This document shows, piece by piece, positions 26,990-33,518 of a stretch of DNA of 64,000 nucleotides. This stretch comes from Ligilactobacillus saerimneri DSM 16049 (GTDB lineage Bacteria; Bacillota; Bacilli; Lactobacillales; Lactobacillaceae), in NCBI RefSeq assembly GCF_000423265.1, contig NZ_KE383994.1, positions 2,663-66,662 of the forward strand, read 5' to 3'. Position 1 is the stretch's first letter, and each line of letters opens with the position of its first letter. The notes beneath the pieces are model-generated. The model did no database searches and had not been told where the DNA came from. It saw only the letters and a list, made by a program, of their open reading frames with translations. The translations under genes were made by a program, and so were the position numbers.

Positions 26990-28129
26990 TCACCGAGGTA
27001 CTGAATTACTTCTTTTTAGGGGTAGTTCAGTATCTTTTTTTGTATCTAATTCATCTAAGATTTGCTCGATATGACTATCAGACTTGGATTTTAATTCTTC
27101 AAGCATATAAGCATATTTTCTGGTTGTAGTTGTGATGTCAGAATGACCGAGGCGCTTAGAAATAGCATAAATATCAACGTTGTTATATAACAGCATTGCT
27201 ACATGAGAGTGCCTGATGCTGTGAAAGTGATATGACTTTTTTTGGATATTGCATTCTTTTAAAAGCTCACGGAGTTTCTTATTGACAGCCTCTGAAGTAG
27301 GAACAGTGCCAAATTTGTTTTCAAAAACTAGTTCTTTATTGTTTGACTGCAACGATTTTAGGATATCTAGCAAACCTTGGTTAACTCTGATTATTCTCTT
27401 AGAGCTGGCATTTTTAGTGTCTTTAAAGGTACGAGTATGGTAATTCCAAGACTTATTTACAGTTATCGTTTTCCAGTTAAAATTAATGTCATTCCAGGTT
27501 AGTGCGGCTATCTCTGACAGCCTGAAACCAGTATAAAAAGCCGTTAAAATCATGTACCGACTTGTATAGCTAGGATCCATTTTTTCCTTGCATTTATCAA
27601 TAACAGCGTTGATTTCATTCATATTTAAATAGTCAACAACCATGGTTCGGTCTGCATTCCATGAAAGTTCGATATTATGTGTAAAATCCCTGGGGATAAG
27701 ATTGTCATACATAGCTGAGGAAACAACCGATTTAATAATTGAATGGACTTTCTTAACTGTCACTTTTGCATGCGTTTCTCCAAATTTATTTATAAATATC
27801 TGGTAGTCACGCCTGGTAACTTTATCGATTTTTTTGTTTCCAAAATATTCTTCTAGATTTTTGTAAATTGAGTCATAAAGCCTAGCGGTTACGACAGCTA
27901 TTTTATTCTTCTTATATATTTCAAACCACTCTTTGAAGTATGCTGCGAAAGAGATGTTTTTTGCTGAGATCGTCCCGTTATCTTTCTGTTCTTCAATCGT
28001 CCTTGCCCACCGTTTGGCCTCAGGCTTAGTAGAGAAACCAGCTTTAGTTTTGTAGTGACGCTTGCCGTCATCGTCATACCATGAAATTCGCGCTTGCCAT
28101 TTTCCATTCAATTTACGATAGCTTGCCAT
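26990..28129 (-). CDS. int: Prophage tyrosine integrase
   Basis: A 379-aa site-specific recombinase. It has an N-terminal AP2-like arm-binding domain (YRKLNGKWQARISWYDDDGKR), an SAM-like core-binding domain, and a catalytic domain with R in YTGFRLSEIA, HxxR in HSIRHSH, and LGHSDI. The tyrosine nucleophile lies in the TRKYAYMLEE region. It reads toward ssrA, which it presumably uses as attB. Confidence 0.93.
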   Translation of the reverse strand: MASYRKLNGKWQARISWYDDDGKRHYKTKAGFSTKPEAKRWARTIEEQKDNGTISAKNISFAAYFKEWFEIYKKNKIAVVTARLYDSIYKNLEEYFGNKKIDKVTRRDYQIFINKFGETHAKVTVKKVHSIIKSVVSSAMYDNLIPRDFTHNIELSWNADRTMVVDYLNMNEINAVIDKCKEKMDPSYTSRYMILTAFYTGFRLSEIAALTWNDINFNWKTITVNKSWNYHTRTFKDTKNASSKRIIRVNQGLLDILKSLQSNNKELVFENKFGTVPTSEAVNKKLRELLKECNIQKKSYHFHSIRHSHVAMLLYNNVDIYAISKRLGHSDITTTTRKYAYMLEELKSKSDSHIEQILDELDTKKDTELPLKRSNSVPR

Positions 28130-28245
28130 TTTATCATTTCCTTAGAATATACGTTCGATTCAATGCATTAATACAACCCCCGAAAAACGGGGGATGGACT
28201 AGTAAATATCTGATTTTTTATGACATCAGGACGTTGGTCATGGTT

Positions 28246-28431
28246 TCACTCCTCTGATAGATACTTACGACGGCTAGTAATTAATTGTTCCAAGTCGTTT
28301 AAATCATCTAGGGTAGCCTTGTTTCTGATGAAGCTCCTAGCAGTGCCCCTAGCTGATAAATAGGAGCGATGCGCTCTATTTTTTTCATTCCATTTCTTAG
28401 TCGCTTTTTTCTGAGATAAACTTTCAACCAT
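28246..28431 (-). CDS. Small basic phage protein, unknown function
   Basis: 61 aa, rich in Lys/Arg, with KKWNEKNRAHRSYLSARGTARSF and an acidic DDLNDLEQL stretch. I do not know a function. Start ATG 28431 with AAGGTGG upstream; it overlaps the stop of the preceding micro-ORF (TAATG), implying coupling. A CCCCCG-AAAAA-CGGGGG hairpin lies between it and int. Confidence 0.6.
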   Translation of the reverse strand: MVESLSQKKATKKWNEKNRAHRSYLSARGTARSFIRNKATLDDLNDLEQLITSRRKYLSEE

Positions 28432-28523
28432 TATAAAAATAACCACCTTAACAATTTAATTATGATAGCCAGTAAGATAGCTACACCAGCCCATGCATAG
28501 TATTTCTTTTCTTTTCTAGTCAT
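28431..28523 (-). CDS. 30-aa single-helix membrane peptide
   Basis: A micro-ORF: basic start MTRKEKKYYAW followed by a hydrophobic helix (AGVAILLAIIIKLL) and a short tail. Its stop overlaps the start of the next gene (TAATG). It lacks an obvious ribosome site, so translation is uncertain. Function unknown. Confidence 0.4.
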   Translation of the reverse strand: MTRKEKKYYAWAGVAILLAIIIKLLRWLFL

Positions 28524-28573
28524 AGTATAATGTATGGCAAAGAGGTAAGGCTTTACGTCTTACCTCAATTAAA

Positions 28574-28714
28574 TTAATGCTTTAGAAGAATTTTGATAGC
28601 ATCGTCGATTGCTTTTATCAGCTCTGTTGCAGGTACTGCCCAGGCACCTATCATTGCGTATTTAGCAATTTTTTCAGATGTTTCAGGATTCTTCTTTTTA
28701 TTTTTCTTTGCCAT
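28574..28714 (-). CDS. 46-aa prophage protein, unknown function
   Basis: Begins with the very basic MAKKNKKKNPETSEK, followed by an amphipathic helix ending KILLKH. GAAAGGAG is ideally placed before the ATG and a consensus promoter is upstream, so it is very likely expressed in the lysogen. Position among lysogeny genes suggests a superinfection or host-modulating role, but that is only inference. Confidence 0.65.
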   Translation of the reverse strand: MAKKNKKKNPETSEKIAKYAMIGAWAVPATELIKAIDDAIKILLKH

Positions 28715-28740
28715 ACTTTTCATCTCCTTTCTATATTTAT

Positions 28741-28769
28741 ATTATAGTTCATGAACTAGTAAAAGTCAA
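28741..28769 (-). promoter_or_regulatory. Consensus lysogenic promoter
   Basis: On the minus strand TTGACT, 17 bp, TATAAT. The spacer contains the palindrome AGTTCATGAACT, a possible operator. Confidence 0.65.
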
Positions 28770-28823
28770 CATATTTAGAAAGCTTTTTAGAGAGTAGGGT
28801 GGATAGCTGAATATAGTTGTATG

Positions 28824-28870
28824 GTATAATAAAAAGCAGATGTTGGGTTGCTTGCTACCACATCTGCTTT
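28824..28870 (-). terminator. Terminator of the type I toxin mRNA
   Basis: An 11-bp perfect stem (AAAGCAGATGT / ACATCTGCTTT). On the minus strand it is followed by TTTTTATTATA. Confidence 0.7.
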
Positions 28871-28894
28871 AAGGTCTGAATTAATCATCGAAGA

Positions 28895-28996
28895 TTAATG
28901 TTTTCGCTTATAGCGATTTTTAATCTCGTCTGAAATTAAGTCAGATATAACACTTGCTAGGATGGTTAAGCCTAGCGTTATTAAATTAGGTATCAA
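28895..28996 (-). CDS. Probable type I toxin, 33-aa membrane peptide
   Basis: Starts at TTG 28996 with GAGGTG six bases upstream. The product has a hydrophobic helix (IPNLITLGLTILASVI), then an acidic turn (SDLISDEI) and a basic tail (KNRYKRKH), the layout of small membrane toxins such as Fst-like peptides. In the mRNA an 11-bp perfect hairpin (29009-29019 / 29032-29042) abuts the ribosome site. An extended -10 (TGC-TATCAT, 29057-29052) gives a 5' end near 29045. The start region is complementary to the 5' end of the divergent RNA at 29120. I infer toxin function from this architecture, not from a family match. Confidence 0.6.
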   Translation of the reverse strand: MIPNLITLGLTILASVISDLISDEIKNRYKRKH

Positions 28997-29083
28997 GGTT
29001 TCACCTCGATTCTGGTACAAGTTAATCTTTATGTACCAGAATTGATTGTACATGATAGCAAAAAAATATTCTATAGGCATCAA

Positions 29084-29113
29084 TTGACAATATCGATGTG
29101 GTATATGTATAAT
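29084..29113 (+). promoter_or_regulatory. Promoter of the antitoxin RNA
   Basis: TTGACA at 29084-29089, 18-bp spacer, TATAAT at 29108-29113. It lies back to back with the toxin promoter on the other strand. Confidence 0.75.
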
Positions 29114-29119
29114 TCAGTT

Positions 29120-29238
29120 GGTATCAAGGTTTATATCTCGATTGAAGATTGGTTATCTTCATAAGAATGCGGTTGGTTACCGTATTGATTGTCTATACCG
29201 TCCCTTTCTGTTCTCGTCGACAGAAAGGCTTTTTTATT
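29120..29238 (+). ncRNA. Candidate antitoxin RNA of the type I system
   Basis: The predicted RNA begins with GGTATCAAGGTTT followed by ATAT-CTCGATT. The same 13-mer and 7-mer occur at 28989-29011 as the antisense of the toxin ribosome site and start codon. The RNA can therefore pair with that region through 13 plus 7 bp. A small hairpin (GAAGAT / ATCTTC) follows, and the RNA ends at a strong terminator (CCTTTCTGT / ACAGAAAGG then CTTTTTT, 29203-29235). No credible peptide is encoded. Confidence 0.65.
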
Positions 29239-29345
29239 TGTAACGATTCGATAATTCCGAACAGTTGACTATTGCATTTTATGCAACAGTCATAAAAAAA
29301 CGCCTTCCATTCCACACTAGGTAGAACAAAAGGCGTTTTCCGCAA
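29239..29345. other. Noncoding DNA with two hairpins
   Basis: A hairpin around TGACTATTGCAT / ATGCAACAGTCA (29267-29292) is followed by a longer stem AACGCCTT / AAGGCGTT (29299-29338). On the minus strand the latter is followed by TTTTTTT, so it would terminate a leftward transcript from about 29390. GACTGTTGC occurs twice on that strand. No supported gene. Confidence 0.45.
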
Positions 29346-29396
29346 CAGTCCCCGTAGGGATCCTGATGCTAGCTCCATACATAGTCTACCATAATA

Positions 29397-29475
29397 TGGT
29401 AAGATAGATACATGACAATCCCTTCATAACCGAATTGACGGCGGGTAAGTCCCGAATGTGAAGGTTTTTATTTTA
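29397..29475 (+). ncRNA. Candidate short structured RNA
   Basis: Extended -10 TGG-TAAGAT (29397-29405) is followed by a compact fold. The outer stem is CCTTCA (29421-29426) with TGAAGG (29459-29464), the inner stem CGGG / CCCG (29442-29454), then GGTTTTTATTTTA. This looks like an RNA of about 60 nt ending in its own terminator. Confidence 0.4.
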
Positions 29476-29688
29476 TATTTGCTACTTGTGAAGGATTAAC
29501 GCTGGGTTCCCGAATGGGAGTAGTGCAGTGCACTGCATTAGAATTCCTATGCGCCTGGGGTGGCAGATAGCTTATAAGCACTAAAAAGTTCTATGGGACG
29601 CCATAGAGCTTTTTTATTTTCTCTGGAAAATACACACCGCTACAAAACGTTGGTATAGTAGGGCTGGTTTATTTTCTCTGAAAATACA
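29476..29688. other. Noncoding region beside the repressor: palindrome, terminator, direct repeats
   Basis: Contains a perfect 14-bp palindrome TGCAGTGCACTGCA (29524-29537) and a bidirectional terminator (GTTCTATGG / CCATAGAGC, 29588-29616) that ends the leftward repressor transcript. There are two near-identical copies of TTTATTTTCTCTG(G)AAAATACAC (29613-29635 and 29668-29689), the second overlapping the repressor stop codon. TCCCGAATG occurs here and in the preceding RNA. No gene is visible. Confidence 0.5.
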
Positions 29689-30462
29689 CTAGATAACCAC
29701 CACCCCGATGACCTTAAAACTGTCATCAGGCTTAACTATGATGTCAGTGTACTTCTTATTTAAAGAGATCAGACGGCAACTATCTCTGTCGCCATCGAAA
29801 GCAATCTTTTTTACATAAGCGTTCCCATTCAATTCAGCAATCACAATTTGGTTGTCCCGTACTTCTTCAGTACCCTCAACCCGTTTAACGTAGATAATCT
29901 GCTCATCAGCAAACATAGGCTCCATAGAGTCGCCGTTGACCCGAACAGCGAAATCATAGACAGGGGGCTGTTCAGAAACGGCTACATGGTTATGTTGTTC
30001 TTCGTCAAGCCATTCACCAGTCCCAGCAGAAACAGCGCCCAGAACGTCAACAGTATATGTACGTTGCATTTCATTAATAGAGTGGATGTTTTCCTCACGC
30101 CACTGATCTTTAAGCTGAGTATCGGCGTAATCAACGACCTTGCGTTTGCGGGGGAGTGTGAGGCGGGAGAATTTACTATCCAATCTAATCTTTAAGCCTT
30201 CATCGTTTTGTTCACTTATTTCTTTAAATCGTGGATCAACGTCAGATTTCAAAACGTTGAAAAAGTCAGCCAATTTTTGCACATTCCGAGGGGAAGGCAA
30301 TGCTATACCGTTAAAATATCCAGTTAGAGTACTTGCTGGAATACCAGTTTGGCGAGTAATATCTACTTTCTTTTTCCCAGATAATTGCAATAATTCATTA
30401 AGAGTAGCAGCGATTATTTTTTTATATTCTTTATCTTGAGGCGTCAGTTCTGTTCGAGCCAT
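29689..30462 (-). CDS. CI/LexA-like prophage repressor
   Basis: Maintains lysogeny. The 257-aa protein has an N-terminal XRE helix-turn-helix (KKKVDITRQTGIPASTLTGYFNG, residues about 30-55) and a C-terminal S24 self-cleavage domain: cleavage region GAVSAGTGEW (Ala-Gly), catalytic Ser in VNGDSMEPMF and Lys in AYVKKIAFDGD. This predicts RecA/SOS-triggered induction. Start ATG 30462 follows AAGGAGG. Confidence 0.92.
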   Translation of the reverse strand: MARTELTPQDKEYKKIIAATLNELLQLSGKKKVDITRQTGIPASTLTGYFNGIALPSPRNVQKLADFFNVLKSDVDPRFKEISEQNDEGLKIRLDSKFSRLTLPRKRKVVDYADTQLKDQWREENIHSINEMQRTYTVDVLGAVSAGTGEWLDEEQHNHVAVSEQPPVYDFAVRVNGDSMEPMFADEQIIYVKRVEGTEEVRDNQIVIAELNGNAYVKKIAFDGDRDSCRLISLNKKYTDIIVKPDDSFKVIGVVVI

Positions 30463-30501
30463 TATAATTACCTCCTTATTTATATAACCAATATTATCAT
30501 A

Positions 30502-30565
30502 ATTCGGTTTAATTTGAAAAAAATATGGAAAAAGCATTGACTTTCGGTTTAATACGAAATATAAT
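30502..30565. promoter_or_regulatory. Lysogeny switch: early promoter and repressor operators
   Basis: The rightward early promoter is TTGACT (30537-30542), 17 bp, TATAAT (30560-30565). The spacer is occupied by the operator TTTCGGTTTAATACGAAA (30542-30559), a TTTCG...CGAAA dyad. A second copy, ATTCGGTTTAATTTGAAA, lies at 30502-30519 near the repressor promoter. Binding would block the lytic promoter directly. Confidence 0.8.
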
Positions 30566-30620
30566 AATACATGTAAGGTTGATTGATACCTTGTAAATCT
30601 AAGAAAGGAGAATAGGAGCT

Positions 30621-30743
30621 TTGAAAAAAGGTCAAAAAAAAGACCAAGAAAAAAGTTCTAAGCGTGAAACGATAATCTTCTGGATTGCGGTCGGGAATTT
30701 TATCTTAACGCTAATAGATAAACTGATTTCTTGGTTTAACTAA
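30621..30743 (+). CDS. 40-aa membrane micro-protein, first gene of the early operon
   Basis: TTG start with AGGAG upstream. A lysine-rich N-terminus (MKKGQKKDQEKSSKRE) is followed by one transmembrane helix (TIIFWIAVGNFILTLI) and DKLISWFN. It resembles holin-like or toxin-like micro-proteins in Firmicutes phages in layout only. First product after the early promoter. Confidence 0.55.
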   Translation: MKKGQKKDQEKSSKRETIIFWIAVGNFILTLIDKLISWFN

Positions 30744-30773
30744 AACTTAGGGGCTTAGGCCCCGGGTTTTAGT
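30739..30773 (+). promoter_or_regulatory. Leader hairpin in the early operon (possible attenuator)
   Basis: Two-part stem CTAAAAC...GGGGC / GCCCC...GTTTTAG around the stop of the first micro-ORF. Only a short TTTT is present, inside the outer stem, so full termination is doubtful. Confidence 0.4.
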
Positions 30774-30799
30774 ATACCTTGAATGGCTCGTGATAGACA

Positions 30800-30889
30800 A
30801 TGAAAAAGATAGACAAACAAGACATAATCATTGCGTTGCTAGTGGCAACATTCTTATTGAATTTGATAGACATAGTATTTTTTAAGTAA
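30800..30889 (+). CDS. 29-aa membrane micro-protein
   Basis: ATG frame with a short basic start (MKKIDKQD), one hydrophobic helix (IIIALLVATFLLNLI) and tail DIVFFK. The layout echoes the preceding micro-ORF (helix then LID), suggesting related peptides. Ribosome site is weak. Function unknown. Confidence 0.45.
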   Translation: MKKIDKQDIIIALLVATFLLNLIDIVFFK

Positions 30890-30903
30890 GAGGGTGATGT
30901 GAA

Positions 30904-31095
30904 GTGCCAAAGATTTCTGTAAGAGCAGCGAGAGTCAATGCGGGTATGACATTGAGAGAAGCGGCAAAGTTGTTAGGTATTAGTTATCAAACCTTATCTG
31001 ATTATGAAAATAACGAAGATTTAATCCGATTGGGTACAATCAAAAAAATGAGTGAAGTTTACGGGATCCCCGTAGACTACATTTTTTTGAAATAA
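30904..31095 (+). CDS. Cro-like XRE regulator
   Basis: 63-aa helix-turn-helix protein: MTLREAAKLLGISYQTLSDYENNE is a complete XRE domain. GTG start with GAGGGTGATG upstream. By position it is the Cro-type antagonist of the leftward repressor, acting at the TTTCGG operators. Confidence 0.83.
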   Translation: MPKISVRAARVNAGMTLREAAKLLGISYQTLSDYENNEDLIRLGTIKKMSEVYGIPVDYIFLK

Positions 31096-31097
31096 AA

Positions 31098-31164
31098 TTT
31101 CGGATTAAACTAAAATAAAAATAAGAAATTATTTTTTGAGTTTTTATTTCGGATTAAAAAGAAA
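31098..31164. promoter_or_regulatory. Two further TTTCGGATTAAA operator-like sites
   Basis: TTTCGGATTAAACTAAAA (31098-31115) and TTTCGGATTAAAAAGAAA (31147-31164) match the operator half-site of the switch region (TTTCGGTTTAA) with one change. They lie between cro and the antirepressor, the second touching the antirepressor ribosome site. Confidence 0.55.
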
Positions 31165-31178
31165 AAGGAGGCTACATA

Positions 31179-32174
31179 ATGAATAATTTGGTGATCATGC
31201 ACGACCAACAAGCTGTAACAACTAGCTTGATTTTGGCGGAAGCATTTGGAAAACAACATAAACATGTTTTAGAGGCAATTAGTTCAAAAATTAACTCAGC
31301 CGAAAATTCGGCTCAGTACAAAAAGATGTTTGCAGAAGCAACATATACAGATAAAAGTGGTAAACAAAATAAAATGTACTATCTCAATCGTGATGGATTT
31401 ACATTCATAGCAATGGGATTTACAGGACGTAAAGCAGATGAATTTAAACTCAAATACATTGACGCTTTTAATCGAATGGAAGGACAGATTAAACAACAGC
31501 CACAATACAAGTTACCACAGACATTCAGTGAAGCGCTAATTGAGTTGGCTAAGGAAGTCAAGAAAAACGAAGAACTACAACCAAAGGCAGATAAATATGA
31601 CCGTTACCTCAGTTATAAAGGACTGATTACTATTACCGAGATTGCCAAGGAATACGGCATGAGTGGGAGAGAGTTAAACCAGTTTTTGCATGAAAAGGGG
31701 ATCATCTTTAAAAAAGGTAGTCAGTGGTTTGTCTATCAGAAATATGCAGAGCTGGGATTAGCAAGTTACGAAATTTTTATGCCAGGAGATCGGGAAGTAA
31801 GACGTTCGTTGAAATGGACAACTAAGGGCGAACAGTTTATCAGAGATTTATTGGAAGCAGAAGGGATCATGCCAGTGCTTGAAAGACCAAGTCAGATGAC
31901 ATTCCAAGAAGCAGAAGTAGAGTATGACGGCGAGTATTACACCGCCAGCAACATTGCTTACTACCTGGGATTAGGTCAGGAGTGGATCCTAAAAATTGGC
32001 GAAATTGCCAATCGGTTGCACATCAAGCCAAGATTCACCGACAGCAATGCATATTGTCACAAGATGTTAGATGAAAATGGGTTTATCCGCTGGGAGTATA
32101 CCATGCGGGGAGCTGCGATGATTGAACAAGAGATTAACAAAATTATGGCACTGAGTGAGGGGGCTACAAAGTGA
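31179..32174 (+). CDS. Phage antirepressor (Rha-type N-terminus, KilAC C-terminus)
   Basis: 331 aa. The N-terminal 100 residues match the pRha family (TTSLILAEAFGKQHKHVLEAI, YYLNRDGFTFIAMGFTGRKADEFKLKYIDAFNRME). The C-terminal part is a KilAC/ANT DNA-binding domain (ITITEIAKEYGMSGRELNQFL). Such proteins inactivate or bypass repressors during induction. AAAGGAGG precedes the ATG. Confidence 0.88.
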   Translation: MNNLVIMHDQQAVTTSLILAEAFGKQHKHVLEAISSKINSAENSAQYKKMFAEATYTDKSGKQNKMYYLNRDGFTFIAMGFTGRKADEFKLKYIDAFNRMEGQIKQQPQYKLPQTFSEALIELAKEVKKNEELQPKADKYDRYLSYKGLITITEIAKEYGMSGRELNQFLHEKGIIFKKGSQWFVYQKYAELGLASYEIFMPGDREVRRSLKWTTKGEQFIRDLLEAEGIMPVLERPSQMTFQEAEVEYDGEYYTASNIAYYLGLGQEWILKIGEIANRLHIKPRFTDSNAYCHKMLDENGFIRWEYTMRGAAMIEQEINKIMALSEGATK

Positions 32175-32500
32175 TGGATAAAGATAGAACTATTGAAGAA
32201 TTTAAAGAGATGACCGACGAAATTAATGATCCGATGGATGAAGTGGCACGGATCATTATTGAGACAGATGAAAAGAACCCCAAGCTCTTAGCAGTAGTAA
32301 CACAGGATGACTGCGAAACTGCGCCAGAGCTTAGGGTTCGGATGAAGCCGGTGTATGATCTGCAACCGACTATTGTAATTGCCAATAAAAAATATAGAGA
32401 AATCAATATTGTCAAAGAATCTGGCGAATTGATTGCATCTATATCACCCGAAGACATTATTGAAGCTAAAGGATATCGGGTTGAGATGGTGGATGATTAG
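32174..32500 (+). CDS. Hypothetical early phage protein, 108 aa
   Basis: An acidic soluble protein starting at the ATG that overlaps the antirepressor stop (TGATG), so the two are coupled. No motif recognised. It may be a partner of the antirepressor. Confidence 0.6.
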   Translation: MDKDRTIEEFKEMTDEINDPMDEVARIIIETDEKNPKLLAVVTQDDCETAPELRVRMKPVYDLQPTIVIANKKYREINIVKESGELIASISPEDIIEAKGYRVEMVDD

Positions 32501-32706
32501 CCAAGATTGTTATTGCGACTTTTATCAGGCTTGGAGACAGGAGTATTAATACCGTTCATTTTACGAACAGAGTAATTTTTATAGTTTCCGTTTCTTATTT
32601 CATTAACAAATTGGGCACGAGTCATGTCATGACCTTTGAAATTATCGTGAAATGTTAAGTTTCTCCCCGATTTAGATTCGCTAGTTACAGAAATACGTTT
32701 TGGCAT
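32497..32706 (-). CDS. Small counter-oriented phage protein (69 aa)
   Basis: Reads against the early operon. Basic, soluble: MPKRISVTSESKSGRNLTFH, DMTRAQFVNEIRNGNY and a KSRNNNLG C-terminus, a pattern I associate with conserved Firmicutes phage proteins of DUF3892 type, though not firmly. CTAAGGAG precedes the ATG and it has its own extended -10 (TGG-TATAAT) near 32764-32772. Confidence 0.6.
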   Translation of the reverse strand: MPKRISVTSESKSGRNLTFHDNFKGHDMTRAQFVNEIRNGNYKNYSVRKMNGINTPVSKPDKSRNNNLG

Positions 32707-32725
32707 TTAACCACTCCTTAGTTGA

Positions 32726-32755
32726 ATTTGTGAATTTTTTGGAGGCTAAATTCAC
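32726..32755 (-). promoter_or_regulatory. 10-bp inverted repeat in the leader of the counter-oriented gene
   Basis: TTGTGAATTT / AAATTCACAA separated by 10 nt. In the minus-strand transcript the loop carries CCTCC, complementary to the GGAG of the downstream ribosome site. It may be an operator or a translational switch. Confidence 0.4.
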
Positions 32756-32826
32756 AACAGTTATTATACCACGATATATAGTAGTAAATTCCAAAAATAA
32801 CACAATATTTAGTGGAGGTGAGTGAT

Positions 32827-33021
32827 GTGTGGAGAAAGTTAGAGAAATTGCTAGAAGAAAGAAAAATGAGTAGGTATCGGTTAAGTAAACTGACTGGATT
32901 GAGGGAAAGTACGTTACAAAGTTATAAAGATGGTTCAGAGCCATCATTTAAGAATATGTGCAAGATTGCCGACGCCTTGGACGTCAGCTTGGACTACTTC
33001 AGAGAGGAGGAGAGAAAGTGA
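32827..33021 (+). CDS. XRE-family small regulator
   Basis: A 64-aa helix-turn-helix protein (MSRYRLSKLTGLRESTLQSYKDGSEPSFKNMCKIADALDV). GTG start at 32827, eight bases after GGAGG. Third HTH protein of the control region; target unknown. Confidence 0.75.
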   Translation: MWRKLEKLLEERKMSRYRLSKLTGLRESTLQSYKDGSEPSFKNMCKIADALDVSLDYFREEERK

Positions 33022-33095
33022 CAGCGCTAGGAATCATCATTTTTTGCATCATCGTAGCGAGTGCGTACTCGTTGCAAGAGTGGTTACGTCATTAG
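33018..33095 (+). CDS. 25-aa single-helix phage peptide
   Basis: GTG start overlapping the previous stop (GTGA) with GAGGAGG at the right distance. A hydrophobic helix (ALGIIIFCIIVASAY) is followed by SLQEWLRH. Ribosome site and coupling make translation likely; function unknown. Confidence 0.55.
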   Translation: MTALGIIIFCIIVASAYSLQEWLRH

Positions 33096-33112
33096 GAATA
33101 GGGGGCGATGAT

Positions 33113-33436
33113 ATGCAAGCGTTAAAAGCTGAAGTAGTGATTGAAGTCCCTGAAAATATGGTTCTTGTCGATAAAGTCGAATATCTGAAGTTAAAAGAAA
33201 AAGACTATATCGGTAAAACTTGGACGATTGCGGACCTAAAAAGAGAACTCAATATCAAGAAAAATCAAGCATGGATTACGGAGTGTATTTTAAAACCGAA
33301 TATCAAGGAGATCAAAGATTGGTGTTTCCTGAAAGAGGGAACGGGCGGAAGAAGTGCCACTGTCATTTTAGCCAGCAAAGCTAAAAAGTGGTTTGACGAA
33401 AACTGGGGCCGAATTGATTGGAGTGAGAAGTTATGA
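33113..33436 (+). CDS. DUF771-like phage protein
   Basis: 107 aa with an N-terminal region, then TWTIADLKRELNIKKNQAWITECIL and a C-terminal basic KAKKWFDENW, the pattern of the DUF771 family found in early regions of Firmicutes phages, probably DNA-binding. ATG 33113 follows GGGGGCG. Confidence 0.7.
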   Translation: MQALKAEVVIEVPENMVLVDKVEYLKLKEKDYIGKTWTIADLKRELNIKKNQAWITECILKPNIKEIKDWCFLKEGTGGRSATVILASKAKKWFDENWGRIDWSEKL

Positions 33437-33518
33437 GAAGTGTACGTGCGTCGATGATTTAGACGATTTCAGAGAAAAATACAAAGACAGATTTTAGAAA
33501 AAGGCGAGTGAAGGCGCT

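Noticed and set aside
28217-28240. Seven-codon frame (MTNVLMS) with GAGGAG upstream, before int
   Set aside because: Too short to support as a gene. The ribosome-like site is the end of the preceding coding sequence.
28822-28830. Plus-strand extended -10 (TGG-TATAAT) that could drive a cis-antisense to the toxin 3' end
   Set aside because: It coincides with the A/T-rich tail of the minus-strand terminator, and no matching strong plus-strand terminator follows. Possible but weaker than the promoter at 29084.
29193-29378. 61-codon minus-strand frame beside the antitoxin RNA
   Set aside because: No ribosome site; it crosses two terminator hairpins and the antitoxin terminator.
33434-33512. Short GTG frame ending CVDDLDDFREKYKDRF
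   Set aside because: No ribosome site at a usable distance and no start that is clearly used; left unannotated.
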